Assembly (NCBI GenBank): GCA_963965975.1
Contig: OZ014423.1
Span: 5,296,301-5,360,300, forward strand
Length of the DNA: 64,000 nt
Source: Xestospongia bergquistia
Lineage: Eukaryota; Porifera; Demospongiae; Haplosclerida; Petrosiidae
Direction: 5' to 3'
The translations under genes and the position numbers were made by a program. Each line of letters begins with the position of its first letter. Position 1 is the stretch's first letter. Shown one piece after another: positions 18,923-32,883 of the stretch. The notes beneath the pieces were generated by a model that was not told where the DNA came from, made no database searches, and was given only the letters and a program-made list of their open reading frames with translations.

Positions 18923-21900
18923 AACCAATTTTTCTAATCTCGTTCAAATCAAAGTGCAATCCTTCATATTGTTCTAACGTCACTTTTGACACAGAGACTT
19001 TCAATTGATGACTTGCACTTACACTACAAAGGAATAAAAATTCAAAAGAAACAATATAAAGTAAAAGAAAGGGGTCATCACACTTACCCTCTCAGAGGTG
19101 CCTGTAAAGTACGTAGTGGTTCCTTTCTGATCATCAATGCTTTGTTTTGTAGAACAACCTCTATAATTGATGGCTTTAATTTGCAGGCTTCACCATCAAT
19201 TTGTACAGGCAGAGAAATAAAAGTGTACAACTTTATATGTTGACACTGTGCTATCCGTTCACCATGAGCACCCATCAATAATTTGGGCTATAAAATACAA
19301 AATCCTCAAGTAAATATGCTGAGGAGAGCAATACATTTAATGCTATAACTTACAAAGGTGGACGCCCAGAATCCAACTATTTCAATCAGTCCATCATTCA
19401 AAGCCTGGGGCCCAAGTTTAAACTAATTTATAAACAATAAACAAAACTAAAATTAAGAAAAATCCAAACTTACTGCGCCACTAACTGTTCCTGGTGGAGG
19501 TGCACCCCAAGCATTATTCCCAGCACCATAAGAATTAATATTAAGAAAGCAAATAGCTTCAAGGCGTTGTTGGCGTATTATGGATGTTAAATCTATACCA
19601 TCACCCTGACAACAATGATATAACAAAATGTAGTAGTACTTCCATTTAAAGTCATAATTTAGAATATTATCTAATAGTCACTCACACTACAAACAGTACT
19701 GCCCACTTACCACTAATTTAACATGATCTGTGAGATTGGCAAACTTTCTTATGACAAGATCTTGTCCAGCTAGCTACAGAAAACAACAAACAGACAATTG
19801 AGTTGATATCAACTAGCAACTAGAGAGACATCAAATATTTGGTGTTCTCTATCACCTTACCTTGGAATAAAAGAATTTGTTTTTAAATCTATTGTTAAAC
19901 TTTTGCGGATTAGCCTCTGTACATATTAAAAAATATATAACATTTATATTTTTTAATTTTCATAATCTCTTACCTCTGCTCTCATGAAAATCTAATGAAA
20001 CCTGAGCATCAGCACCAATACTAAAGTAATTGTTGATGACATGAATTGGAACGTCATCTTTACCGTCTAAGTCAGCCCAATTCTAAAAACGGATAACACA
20101 AAACGACATGTTTAACACAAAGAACTATGAATCACATAAATTACTTTAACTTCTGGATTAGGCCATACTGATAACATCCATCTATCCATTTCAACAATAG
20201 GACCATCTTCAACGTGCATTAAAATGTTGTCTAGAGGTTCATCCCCATAAGCCTAATAGAGAAACATGAATACTATAGATACATTAAGTCATTAACACAT
20301 AATATTTAATCAAATGTTTTAATTAACTTTTACTATGTAAATTATACTGTCAGTCTAGACAAACTGAAAGTGTATAACAAAAATATGCAGTCACAACTTC
20401 CTTTTTAATAATAGTTTAGATCATGACACTAATTGTATAAGTGAATGCATTTATTATAATAAGGTCATATTTGAGGGATAACTTAATAGGATAGAAGATG
20501 TACTAGTATAATGACTTCATTGATACTTCAATAGAGCTGTATATACTGCACACTTAATTACTATCAAGTGAATGTATTTATTATAATAAGGTCATATTTG
20601 AGAGATAACTTAAATAGTACAGAAGATGTACCAGTATAATGATTTCATTGATACTTCAATAGAGCTGTATATACTGCACACTTAATTACTATCAAGTGAA
20701 TGTATTTATTATAATAAGGTCATATTAGAGGGATAACTTAAATAGGACAGAAGATGTACTAGTATAATAACTTCATTAATACTTTAATAGAGCTGTATAT
20801 AATGCACACTTAATTACTATCAAGTGAATGTATTTATAATAATAAGGTCATATTAGAGGGATAACTTAAATAGTACAGAAGATGTACTAGTATAATAACT
20901 TCATTAATACTTTAATAGAGCTGTATATACTGCACACTTAATTACTATTTGAACATATGCAGTTTAAAGGAGAATAAGAAGTGATTGATACTACTATCTA
21001 CTCAATTGAAGTCATATTCATATAACTTCTTTAATGTATTTTTATTTATATTTAGCTCATATTTTTTACCTACTTTTAAATTAGTTATTTTATTGGGCTG
21101 AAAGAGTAGTTAGTACACTTTCTCCATTGAATTCACAATTACCATTAAAAACACATTACGTATTTAAATAACTTACAGCTCCCCAGTTTAAAACTCTGGC
21201 TAGGTCATTACCAGTGCCAAGTGGTAGGACAGATACTGGAGGGAATGGTCTGATGTCCAGTTGATCAAGGATTGATAAGACCCAGCCAGCAGTACCATCA
21301 CCACCACAAGCTAAAATCCTTAAATTAGCACAATTCTTGAACATCTGTAGCCTTTAAAAAGACAGGTAAGGATAAAGCACAGATTAGAGAGAGAGAGAGA
21401 GTTACCCAAATTTAGGACCTCCACGAGACAAATCAAATATCTGTCTTGGATTAAGAAGCCATTGAAATGTCTGCATTAGTTTAGCTCCTTCGTTACCTCC
21501 ACTTTTAGGATTGATGAAAACCAGCACAGGTTTATTGTGACTAGAAGCTAACGGCTTAACCTAATAAAAGAATCCATACATTGTACAACAATCTTATTTC
21601 CCCACAAAGTACATAACATAGAGATAATATTGGAGATAAAGCAACTACATATACATAGTTAGAGTTAACTTACGGTATAAAATTTAGACGGTCGTTCCTC
21701 TGAGTTACTTACACGTCTTTTAGTACGTCTTTTGCTGGTTCTCTTTCTTCTACTGGTATGTGTACCAGAAGCTCCACTACTAGCTGTTGTACCTCCTGTA
21801 TCAGTTGGCTCCTATAAAATGTAGACTGGTCTAAATGTTGTGTATTATAAAATGGAGACTTTTCATCACTAGTTTCTGTGACTACATATAGTTGTGTCAA

Positions 21901-22390
21901 AAACCACAAAGTTTGTTCAATTGTTGGACCTTAATACTATAGTGTACATAATTACTTGTTTGTAAGTTAATTTGGAACTAAAAGATGTAACAAGTTAACT
22001 ACTCTCTTTAAAATAAACATGACTGTTCCAGTAGAACATCAACAGATATAGCAAATAATCGATACAAACTACATTCAATTAGAAGGTACTGCAGTACTAT
22101 TTGGTGATGTCTACTACATTTTGACAGCATTTCATTAACAATCCTATATTATCATAGAACTAGAACAACTTATATTTTAATATAATCATTTTTATTTAGT
22201 GATATTACAATTAATCTTACTGGTTCAATTTGAGGTAGTTTAATAATCCATGATGGAGGAATAATGACATTACGAAGAGGCCCCATATGACAACGTTCAT
22301 CTCTAAGTTTTTCACTAAAACAACCTAAATGATAAGCATCACCACACCAAGAGCAACTAAAGCCTTCAAAGGTCTGTGTGAGTAAGTGTA

Positions 22391-22481
<91 letters not shown>

Positions 22482-23458
22482 ATGAGCTAATGAAGTATCA
22501 TCTACTCACTCTTCCAGAGAAATTCTTCCAGTTCCCAAAACCTCTACTGCAGCTGGCACATTTACCTCCCATTTTTCTCCTCTTGAGAAAATGATGGACA
22601 ACATTTGTCTAAAGGATGTGATGACAACTTGTAAGTGGAAATTCCAAACAACCGCTGCCTTATTAGGAAGTTTGTGTTAACAAGTAATGACAGAGAGGAT
22701 GTGGAACTAAGCTTCTATATAATTGCATGTGTGTTTTACTCTATCAATTGGAACTAACTTATCATGTGGCAGGAAAAAACACACAGCACAATATCTATTT
22801 ATTATATATATATGTAAGTATATATATATGTCTTTAAAAAACACACAGTACATAAACAATACTGATATAATGGAATCGCTATTATCTAGATATACTAATA
22901 GCATATTAAAAATATTGTCTCTAATTACAGAAGTGTCCTATATTATACAGTATCCCCCACATACCACACACAACCAAGCATGTACACTACAAATTCTAAA
23001 TGTTGCCAAGAAATATTGTCTTATATGACAGTAATTGAAGTAAGCAATTACCATATAACATCTAAGTGTATATATACACACATATCTATTTCAAGCTTAC
23101 ATATACATATATATATATCAACAGAACTCAGATAAGGAAGGAAATTGACACAGAGTTATAGAGAATCCTATAAAATGTTTACATTACCTTTCCTATGTTT
23201 ACAAATGAGAACAGAAGTTTGACTAAAGAAACAAATTAATGTAAAGGTAATGTTTGTGCAATGCTTTCTATAAACTTTAAGAAAGCTTTAGTAGATCTAC
23301 TCTGTTCAACTAAAACACATACTGAGACTTGATTTTAAAAAGTTATGCTTACATCTTTAACTTTTTGCTTGATCTCTCGACAGGTTGGTTTACAAAAGAC
23401 ACCTTCATAATAGAGCTGTTTGATACAACCAGTATGAACAAGGACTTTACAGGCTGTG

Positions 23459-23496
<38 letters not shown>

Positions 23497-23497
23497 T

Positions 23498-23544
<47 letters not shown>

Positions 23545-24980
23545 ATTCAATCATACATTTAAATTTTTGTAATGACAAACCTGAGCATCTAACTTTTTGT
23601 CTTTTCTGCTGAAGCAACTTTTGATCTTGGCAAAACTGGGTTTCGTTAAGGTAGCACGCCTCTCTTGTTTCTCTCTCATGCCAATAATGGCAGGCATCAT
23701 CAGCCACTTCCTATAAACAAAGAACAATACCAGATATGATTAATAAATAAAACTCACTTCCCATACAACATTCTGCATGAGTTGAGACCAATTGTCCATT
23801 TGTAATGTGTATCGTTTACGAGATCTATAATAGAAAAACACAACAAAACATTTTATGGAACAACAACACCTAAAAGAGACAAAATTTTTAAGCAGTTTAA
23901 TTTACTACAACATAACACTTCATATGACTATATCTGATCTTATTACACAACTAATTACCCGACAAGGTTTCAATCCTATGACCATATCAGCTATCTCAAT
24001 TACATTCTTCTACATCCAAGCATGATGACAAACATCAACTCTATCTATACTAGTTACTACTCACTAAAAATAGGTGTGTGAGAGTCTTGGCTAAAGAGGT
24101 TATCAAAATAAGTTATTGTTACTACACATAATCTATACCTATTAAGCAATGGGGGTTCCCACTCTATTTTAAACACTGATTATTAACTCTTGAGAGTGAG
24201 ATTGTTGAAATAAAATATTGCAAACAAAATGAGAAGAATTTATAAATAAAAAAGCAACATATTACTAAAACAAAATAGACATGCTCACAAGAGTTTGCTC
24301 TTGATAAACAAGAACACTACTAACAGTGGATATATATATATATATATATACGTGTGTGTGTGTGTGTGTGTAATGACTGTAGATCTGTTTCTAAAGCTGA
24401 TTGTAATAGTGTTCAGTGTATGGATGTACTAGTTATCTAATTTCCGTTATCTTTCACTAGAATAAAGACACCTCAAGGAAATACACAGAATAAAAACAAT
24501 CTCTTTCATTTTATGATAACAAAGAACATACTCAGCTTGCTTATCCAATTGTTTCAGTACTTCTTGCATTGAAATAACATCTAAATCACCACTAGATGGT
24601 CTGCCACCTTGATAAGTCTGCTCAGAAAATATAGGCTGCCGAGGTTGAAGATTAGGGACAGAGGGTCCTTCTATATTAGGATCAAAAGTAGAGTCTCTAG
24701 AGACCTCTCTTAAATATTGTGCCAATTCTTGAGGACTTTTACTATTAGGATGACTAGAACCAGCTGCTCCAACACCAAAGAGAGGATGCTGTGTTCCTTG
24801 TTGTGAAGAAGATGGAGTGACACTAAGCACACGAGGAGAATGATGTTCGTGTTGACGACTCATTTCATCACTACCCTCTTGATTGTACTGTGCAAACAAA
24901 GACAATGGAACAGTTGACTGAACAAAACCAGCCAACGAGGACTTCCTATCTGGAGAATTAGAACTAGGAGATGAAGACAT
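16896..24980 (-). CDS. Diacylglycerol kinase, type IV (zeta/iota-like)
   Basis: Phosphorylates diacylglycerol to phosphatidic acid. The first coding exon is 24532-24980 (ATG at 24980), Ser/Pro-rich, and the stop is at 16896-16898. Order: two C1-type zinc fingers (the first split over about 23355-23710, the second about 22220-22612, with [13 protein letters not shown] at its start); an Arg/Lys-rich stretch (about 21700-21780) like the basic phosphorylation-site region of DGK zeta; catalytic domain with VFINPKSGG and the GGDGT glycine loop at 21291-21305, then [15 protein letters not shown]; accessory domain through about 19084 with [10 protein letters not shown] and VQIDGEACK; a low-complexity acidic linker (about 17880-18660); and C-terminal ankyrin repeats (about 16930-17630, [19 protein letters not shown]). 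Domain order matches vertebrate zeta/iota isoforms. Several introns carry CT arrays or minisatellites. The upstream end of the first exon is probably preceded by a 5' UTR intron, because an acceptor (CTGTAG) lies near 25010. Confidence 0.9.
20440..20950. repeat. 128-bp minisatellite in a DGK intron
   Basis: Four copies of a 127-128-bp unit (AAGGTCATAT at 20461, 20588, 20716 and 20844), each ending with GAGCTGTATATACTGCACAC. It lies within the intron between the DGK exons at about 20140-20255 and 21170-21345. Confidence 0.9.
22391..22478. repeat. (GA)n dinucleotide array in a DGK intron
   Basis: Uninterrupted GA array of about 88 bp on the plus strand, so (CT)n in the DGK pre-mRNA. It sits between the two exons of the second C1 domain. 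Confidence 0.95.
23459..23541. repeat. Compound (TG)n(GAGT)n(GA)n array next to a DGK splice acceptor
   Basis: On the sense (minus) strand this reads (CT)n, then CACTCACT, then (CA)n and TGCACAG, which is the splice acceptor of the exon encoding [10 protein letters not shown]. The whole array lies in the position of the polypyrimidine tract. Confidence 0.85.
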
Positions 24981-25847
24981 GAATTGAATAGGATGAATCC
25001 TACAGTGAAAGAGAAGGATACTTAAAGATAGGGTTTCTGTCCACAAGTTAATAATTTGGCACAAATTGACTAGCTACTTACTCTATAATCTATATAGTGT
25101 CATATTTATATTATTGTTTAGGTAAATGTTTATGCAGTTATATTAGTAGAAAATAAAGCAGTTTATTATTGTGTTTTTTTAAATACATTACAAGGTGTTA
25201 AAAGTAACACTGAAAGCTATCAGCACTTTCATTATGAATCATATAGCACCATACAGCAATTAATATTGAAAATATACCATTAACAAAAATAGATATTTTT
25301 ATATTAGTTACAAACATTATCTAATTTGTGTATCATTCACTTCCTAGGAAGAAAGGCAGAGAGTAATCATTAAGGTAGACTGTCAGACATATCAATTGAA
25401 TACTTACATAATGTATAGCTAATGGAAAAACTCGTGAGATAAGAATTACCTTTTTCAAAATATTAAGAGAGCAAAGTTTAGTACCAATGATCAATAAATT
25501 ACACTAACACGAAATTCTCACCTCGCTGCTCTCTCTTTCTTACGCGCATACGTATAAATTCTATATAAAAACTATGCATCTACATCTCATGAACATACCA
25601 GTTAGTTGGACACTTCGGTAGGGCTCTCAGCAACCATCGAACAAAAGATAACTGTCCACAGGTCTCTCAATTTCTAATTTACACACCCCGTACAGGAAGT
25701 ATTAGCAATTTATTATTATTAATCAACCAAGACAAAACACAATTAATATTGTATCACGTGATATATATATTTTTGCTTAATACGCCCTCCGGGGGGTAGA
25801 TGAGTTATAATTAGAATTTTAATGAGATTAGAAATGAGATTCTAGCC
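24981..25847. other. DGK upstream region and 3' flank of the glycosyltransferase gene
   Basis: No coding sequence seen. It contains a likely splice acceptor near 25010 (so DGK probably has an upstream non-coding exon), AT-rich spacer, and a GCGCATACG-containing stretch near 25550 that could mark the DGK promoter. It ends in a CACGTGATATATATATTT stretch and GC-rich CGCCCTCCGGGGGG at about 25780-25797. Confidence 0.4.
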
Positions 25848-27453
25848 TCAGTAACAAAAGGTCTTTTGCAATCCTTTCATGACTGGCTGTACATATTTTT
25901 CCATAACAGAGTCATAGACATGTTCAACACTTGTAGCATAAGAAGGATCAGGTGTACGATAATGATGACTCAAACCAATATTCACAGGCACTTGAAGTTC
26001 ACGATACTTACCTTTCAAATAACTTTGAACATTATGGACTTGTCCTGCCTCCACAAACTCTGTACGAACCATTAGCTTTGGTGCATGATTGTGCTGAGGA
26101 TAAGCTGTACGATAAGTACGATTAAAATAAATAGGCAAAGTCATATTAGGACAGTGTTCCTTAGAATTGTTAAACCACTGACCTGCAGTGGATAAAACAG
26201 CTTCTTTGAAATGCCAATAACAGTTATAAAACTGAAAGGATGCATACTGATCTAAATCTGCTATTTTCTCTAGTTCCGATAGCATCCCATACCAAGTGGA
26301 GTGATTGCAATGAGGAACTAAGACTTCATCAATGTCATGCAATGCAAGGTACTTCACACGAAACATATTGCGATAGATGCAATCATTGATTGTAGCACAT
26401 TGTCCATGATCACGTATCTGATGACTAGTCAAGTTAATGTTCCAATCAACAACTTCAAGTAGACCATCTTGTATGTAAGACTTCACATATGTGTAAAAGG
26501 TTTCTGAAACATTATGAAAATAGACAGTGATTTTTGAAGCTCCAAGTGCCTTGTTAATCTCAACCCAATTTGTCAATTGCTGAGGCTCTTTCAGTGAGTA
26601 AAGTGCTTTGTGAAGACAAACTCCAAATGTGCCTGGCTTTGATGGATGATCATAAAATACTTTTAACAATGCTGAAAGGGACTCTGAGCAATTATTTGAT
26701 TTTGTTATCTGCACAGAGTCTGGTTGAAAAATTGGTAGTGTTCCATTTGATCTGTAAAGGTAGTTTAAGTGGATTTCATATCTAGGATATGGTTTATAAT
26801 TTCCACTTTTTCTCCAAGGAATTAATGGTAAGCACAATGAAGACCAATTGATATAATGTACATTAATGTACAAGGGTTGGCGATCCTGAGGATCACGTTC
26901 AACAGAATCATTATGAAAGAGTGAGACAATAATTCGAGGAGGAACAGTACGAGTGTCAAAAAATGCTGTACGTCTAGCCTAGAGGAAGAATAAAATTAAA
27001 TGTTACAATAAAATATTAATTTCAACAATTTCATTGATTTTTTGCATATCAAATATATTTAAAGTTAAAATGTAATTCTATTTCTGTATATTATTAGTAA
27101 AAATAGAATTATTGATACTTCCACATGTTCTGATCTTGCAACATGAACATGTCTGTATATACCTGTGTCTCCTGATCAATCTTAGCCCACAAGTTCTCTA
27201 TCGGAGCTGGATGCACATCCCATGTCCAGAACATAGGAGGTAGTTCAGTTGATATCTGGGGCAGATCTTCTTCTTGTACTTGTTGCTGATCATATATGTA
27301 ATCATTAATAATCAGATCGAGAAGAACTGAAGTATCTCTTCTAACTTTTTCTGCTATTTTACTACTATACAATGCCATGATATAATGTGTGAATACAGTA
27401 ATTGTAGCAGTCACAATGACAGTAGCTACAAATAGTACTTTCGTTTCTACCAT
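25848..27453 (-). CDS. Family-92 glycosyltransferase (DUF23-type), type II membrane protein
   Basis: Two exons, 27163-27453 and 25848-26978, join in phase 0 to give 473 aa. An N-terminal hydrophobic anchor (VLFVATVIVTATITVFTHYI, about residues 5-25) follows a very short cytoplasmic tail, as in Golgi type II enzymes. The catalytic domain in exon 2 has the metal-binding HDIDEVLVP motif and a preceding VEINKALGASKITVYFHNVS segment typical of GT92 enzymes. Known family members add galactose to glycan cores in the Golgi (GALT-1 in nematodes). The acceptor here is unknown. The ATG at 27453 is preferred because the upstream in-frame codons contain no ATG and a CAG acceptor lies just before it. Confidence 0.85.
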
Positions 27454-27619
27454 GTCGACCCTGAATAAGTTACAGCTTTTCAATTATGCAAATTTTCACG
27501 ATCGTATAACACCGTATAACACCGTATAACATCATGAACTAACTTATGATCCGGGATACCCTTGGAAACTAAACGAATATCCACCTCCTTTCTTTTCTCT
27601 GAGAATTCTTCTGCAGCTA
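27454..27619. promoter_or_regulatory. Shared divergent promoter region (GT92 / Kintoun)
   Basis: Only 166 bp separate the start codons of two divergent genes, so both promoters and 5' UTRs must lie here. It contains three tandem copies of a 12-bp word (ACCGTATAAC type, about 27505-27532). Confidence 0.5.
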
Positions 27620-29126
27620 ATGGCAGAAAAAGAAGATTTCAAGCTAACTAAAGAAGTATGAAAACTTTATTTGACAGCTGACTCTAATGTACATATATCA
27701 TGTATGTGTATTTTACATGTTATATTAAACTCCTTGTATTGGGAACTTGGGACGGGTTCGTTCTTGCTTGTTGGTAGGAAGCAGATAGCCTGAGGGAAGC
27801 TTTTAAGAAGGAAGAATTTCGTAAGTTATTAGCAGAATATGCTGAAGAAATTTCAGATCCTGCAAACAAAAAAGTGAGTCAAAGGATTTTTTGAAGTGAC
27901 CACCATTATCAATATTTAACTGTTCTTTATATGTTGCAGCAATATGAGGAAGAAATAAAAAAGCTTGAAAATGAAAGAGGAGTTGATGTTCAGTTTGTAC
28001 ATCCAGTGGTATATATAGATTAACCAAAAATCTATTATTTCCATATCTTATGCATTTAGCCTGGACATGTGTTAAAAACTTGCTCTCTTCCTTCAAAGAA
28101 GAAACTATTTATTAACATTGCTATGTCTGACCTCATAGCGCCTGCTAAGCCTCAGGAGAAGAAATTGAAAGATAATCATTCAGGTCAAATGTGGAGTATT
28201 CCTTACAGTTTGACTCCGGCCAGAGATGACATTGATAAAGGTAATGGTTATACCTTATGTGTGTGTGTGCACTGGTATAAATTGTGTTTACAGCCAAAAA
28301 TAAAATTGTCATTGTTGATGCCATATTTCACACGGAGACTTACAAAAAAGGGCAGAAGGTTAAGACATCACTATTATCATAACTGATTGTGAATTCCATT
28401 TAGGAACCTCATTTCAATGATCTTCTTGAAGCAACTGCCTTGGATAGTATTGAAAATGATCTCAAGATAAAATTAGATCGTAAACACATCAAAAGACTCA
28501 AGCAACCCTACAAAGGTGTTCCTCATTCATCTGTTATAAGAAACCAAACAAACGATGTTAGCAACAAATTTGTTTTTAAAAAAATTGTATTAAAATTTTT
28601 TTTGCATATTTTAGCCAAAATCTCCAGAACCTATTGGCCCCCTTCAAATTCCTTACCCACCTTTAAAAGAACAGAACACAGAGAAAAAGAAGAAAAAATC
28701 ACAAACTACTCCCAAATCAAAACAAGAACCTAAGTAAATAAGATTATAACAAATACCATTTTATATTATATATATAATATATATATATATTATATACATA
28801 TAATATATATATAATGCATATATACATTTTATATTATACATATTATATACAGATATACAATAATACATCGTGGTGAGTTAGATATTCAAGATTACACTTA
28901 TGAGAGAACAAGTAAAGCTATTAAAAGACCCAAAGATCTTGTTGTCACTATTGAATTACCAGGAGTAGTATGTCATATCTATTTGAAATATTTACTTAAT
29001 CTATCTATGCATTGTTTACTAGGATACTGCTGCTAATTTGGAGGTGGACATATTTGAAAAGGCGGTTGTACTCAATCACACTCAACCACAATATCACTTG
29101 GAGGTTAGAACTATTGTATTGATTAT

Positions 29127-29168
<42 letters not shown>

Positions 29169-29611
29169 GTTGGCCTTACCATATCCAGTTGATGAAGATA
29201 CCAGTCAAGCTAAGTTCAACAAATCTAACCACACCCTTACACTTACTTTGCCGGTAGTTGGGTATGTGACCACACCCATCACTAATGAACCTATGCTGAC
29301 AAGTAGTGATTCACCAGACTTTACTGAGCAAATCAATGTGATCACTAGTAATAATGACATCATAACCACACCAACTGAAGATACTACTAAACCAACTGAT
29401 CAAGTGACAGAATGGGTATTACAGGATACACTCAGGAATGATGTTAAATCTGATTGGTCAATTCAAGAACAGTGGAAATGTCCACCTTTTAGTTATCAAC
29501 AAGAAGATGACATTATTTCATTTGTATTGCATATTGTGAGAGTGAAAGAGTCTACAGTAACAAAATACTTTGATGACCATTCAGTAAGTATATTGCTTTA
29601 TAATGAAAACA

Positions 29612-29661
<50 letters not shown>

Positions 29662-30316
29662 ATTTAGTTTCATCTGACTTTCAAAGGAGGAGAGAGTAGT
29701 CCATCAAGTTATTCATTCTATGTTGAATTCCCAATGAACTGTTTTTTAAATTCTGAACTCTGTGAAGTCAAATTATCAGAAACTAATATTGTCGTAATAG
29801 TTAAAAAGAAAATTGAAAACAAGAGAGAACAAAATGACAATGTTATCTCTTCATTGTGGCAAACATTCAAATTTGGAGTTAGTCCAAACAAAACTGAGGT
29901 AATTTTAATATAATTTAAATGTTATTTGACTAATATATTGTCTATTGTCTACAGAGCAAGTTGTTTCTTACTGAGGACAATGTCATAAATGAAATTTTGA
30001 ATTCAGAAGATGAGCAACCAAAGGTAACAGTTAATAACCTCTTTAATACTCAGTTATGTTTGTACAGAAAGGAGTTACAGAGCCTGTTCAATCACTTAAT
30101 GTCATTATTCCTACACAAGATGAAGCTATAGTGACACTTCCACCTAGTGTGAAGGAAGAAGTGAAAGAGAATGGTTTGGAAGTAGTTGAAGAGGAGAAAA
30201 TAAATCATGTATTGGAAGACACTGATCAAAAACAGGAGAGAACTGAAAGACAAGAGAGCAGGACTCTTCAACATGATGTGAAATTATCAAATACATTAAT
30301 ATATGATCTTGATTGA
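27620..30316 (+). CDS. DNAAF2: Kintoun-like dynein assembly factor (PIH1 and CS domains)
   Basis: Multi-exon gene starting MAEKEDFKLTKEEADSLREA. Exon 1 is 27620-27655 and exon 2 is 27778-27873. The stop is at 30314-30316. The N-terminal half is a PIH1 domain (CSLPSKKKLFINIA, then GQMWSIPYSL and VVDAIFH). A Lys-rich linker (about 28670-28735) is followed by a CS/p23-like beta domain (DLVVTIELPGV near 28935; VVLNHTQPQYHLELALPYPV near 29065-29190). The C-terminus is acidic. Kintoun works with HSP90/HSP70 in the cytoplasm to pre-assemble axonemal dynein arms, which implies motile cilia. Two introns end in CT arrays used as polypyrimidine tracts (29129-29168 and 29613-29656). Confidence 0.85.
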
Positions 30317-30445
30317 TAAGTTATTACAGTAAAGATAGATGTAAAATGGTTACGTTGTTTAGAAGTGTTTCCATTTATCACTTATGTAATGTGTGTTGTG
30401 TGCATTCCACCAGAAAGAGAAAGTACTTCACTTTCCACTAAAACA

Positions 30446-30504
30446 TTAAACATATCAAATTTAACAGTTCTATGATAGAACTGTTGAATTTGATATGTTT
30501 AATA
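30446..30504. repeat. Near-perfect hairpin between convergent genes
   Basis: Arms of 28 bp (starting ATTAAACATATCAAATTTAAC) separated by 3 nt, with one mismatch that would be a G-U pair in one RNA strand. It lies in the 338-bp gap between the convergent Kintoun and Tubby-like genes. It could be a tiny inverted-repeat element, a 3'-end structure or a miRNA-like stem. The rest of the gap (30317-30654) shows nothing else. Confidence 0.8.
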
Positions 30505-30654
30505 GACTTGTTCTGACATCAGAATCCCATTCAATGAAGAGTAATATAATTATTGTACCATACTAACTCTGATTCATACAGAATTTAAAATAGGATAGAA
30601 GTTACTTTAGAATCAAATATATATAAAGTTAAACTCTGTTCTCTAAATACAGGA

Positions 30655-32883
30655 CTATTCGCAAGCCCATTTAGAGTCAAAACTGCTCAAGGCAATACCA
30701 AATGCTTGTACTGCACACATTGGAAATCTGTAGTCTAATGTAAATGTGTTATCAGAAATACGTCCAAATTGTAACACTATATAATCCTCTGTAAGAGAAA
30801 CATAATATTGAACATGTCTTCATTCAAAAATATCTTACCTTTTGATGGATGAACTAATTGAAAATTCTTTACAGATGCTTGTGTAACACGACCATGAAAA
30901 TTTAATACATATGCTTGAGTATCTGAAACAATTTGGAAATTGACAAGCGATGAATTTTGTCTTAAACAGAATATTTGTACCTTCAGACCACAATGGTTGT
31001 TTGTTGTGTAATTTTAATAAATGTGTCATCTCATCATTCTTATAGCGTTCTAATAATGTCTCTGGTTCCTGTAATTATAATCAAATAAGGAATGCTATAC
31101 TTGTAGAAAACAATGAACCAGTTACCATGGTTGGTCTAACGTGAACTCTTTGTCTGTCTTTGTTCATAGCAGGAATGATCACATTCATTTTTCGAGGACC
31201 TTTAAAACCCAGTACATTAGTTTCCTATAGTACAGTGTATGATAACACTCACACAATAGGATATAAACCTCTTTACTTACATAAACAATGGCTGCTAACT
31301 CTTCCCTAAGTGTCTCTACACTGGGAGGTTTCTCTCCATTATCATATATAGTAAACCCAGTACCAACAAAATTAGATCTGTATATCATTACTTATATTAT
31401 CCACTAGTACTGTACCAAGTTATGTTACCTCAATTTAGCAACAAAATTTTCACCTCCTCTTGATAAATCAATAGGATCTATTGATATGATGTAATATGAT
31501 GAACGGGATCGTTTTCTTCTACGTGATGCCAACAAAAATACCTAAAGAAATTAAGAATCATTAAGTTATAAAACTAACTAAAAATCACGTAGTGTATTTT
31601 GTATATATACTTCAGATGATATCAGTACATACTTTACGACTGTTCTCTAGTTCTAAGTGAAGATAGTAGATTGGGTACATATGTTTGTCAAAACCATGTT
31701 TATCTCGAATGATACGACATTTCACAACCTCATCTTCGGAAGGTGGCCTAAACACATAGGAACAATTACTATGGATGTGTCCAAATGTGTGTATATAGTT
31801 TACTTGAAGACAACTTCCGTTAAATTTTCAACTTCATCCTCATTTAATGTAATACCAAGTGGCATTTTCTAATGGAGAGAATGACAAGTCAGTAACATTA
31901 CCTTGATTTTTAGAGTTAGGGTCTATAGCTAAACGACCACACCCACTTAAGGTGCTCCAAAGGACTCTTGCTAATAATGCTTTATTTACTAGTTATTAAG
32001 TTTTCACTTACATTAATTGAAGCATCATCAGGTAATTGACTTGACACTGATGTTTGCGGTTCTGGCACAACAGATACTTCATGTAATGGGGAAATACCAG
32101 GTGACTTTATTTCTGTGTTATCATCATCACCATCTGTTCAATAAAACCTCCAGTTAAAATAATTACTCATTAATATTGTAATTATACCACTAGAGCTATC
32201 ACTATTGTAGTCAACAGCTGCACTAAGTCCCATAGCAGAAAGTTTCTCAGATAACGGAACACTGGTCACTGTTTCCTCAGGTGCCTCCTGGTTATAGGTT
32301 TAAAATATTTAAGATATCACATTTAATATCAAACTATATTAAGTACTTACCTCTTGTGTTTCTGTTGATGGTGACTCCACGGGAGAAGTAGCAGGTAATA
32401 ATTGTTCACCTTCTTGTGACTCGTCATTCGTAACAACACTATCCACTTCTTCTTTGTCAATAGCATCTGGAATATGCATCAAATGAATTATGAATGTCGT
32501 AATAATATTAGTACCATTAGGATTGATGTTATCAGTATTACTAGTAGATGGTCTAGATCTACTACTACTACTGGTAGTTGGTCTACTACTAACTGGTCTT
32601 GATCCTATACCACTAGATTTAATCATTCCTAAAATAATACAGCAACATATCTAATAGTTAAGCTGTCTATCTATTACCTGTATGGAGTCGGAGTTGGCGT
32701 GCTTTTCTTTTTTGGTCTAAGAGTTGTCTCTACATTCAAATAAAACTCTTTCTATTGAAGCCCTTGCAGCTCCATCCATTTTTTTAACATTTGAAAGACT
32801 AACACAGTGACATAGCCTAAACTTACCTGTCTTTCCAATCTCATTTGATGCTGAGCTAAGGCTGGGTCGATTCCATGAGCCAT
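30655..32883 (-). CDS. Tubby-like protein (TUB/TULP family)
   Basis: ATG at 32883 ([20 protein letters not shown]), stop at 30655-30657. The N-terminal part is a short basic coiled segment followed by a low-complexity Ser/Thr/Glu-rich region (32340-32630). The C-terminal half is the tubby domain: [20 protein letters not shown] (about 31645-31725), [20 protein letters not shown] (about 31430-31510), [31 protein letters not shown], and the diagnostic ending [20 protein letters not shown] then [17 protein letters not shown]. Tubby domains bind PI(4,5)P2, and TULP3-type members carry cargo into cilia with IFT-A. That role is inferred. It fits a ciliated animal and the neighbouring Kintoun, but the adjacency is probably fortuitous. 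Confidence 0.9.

Noticed and set aside
22723-23028. 101-codon plus-strand frame inside the diacylglycerol kinase gene
   Set aside because: Low-complexity AT-rich intron sequence antisense to a real gene.
24332-24371. Telomere-like or promoter TATA signal in the TA/TG array
   Set aside because: Simple (TA)n(TG)n microsatellite within a DGK intron.
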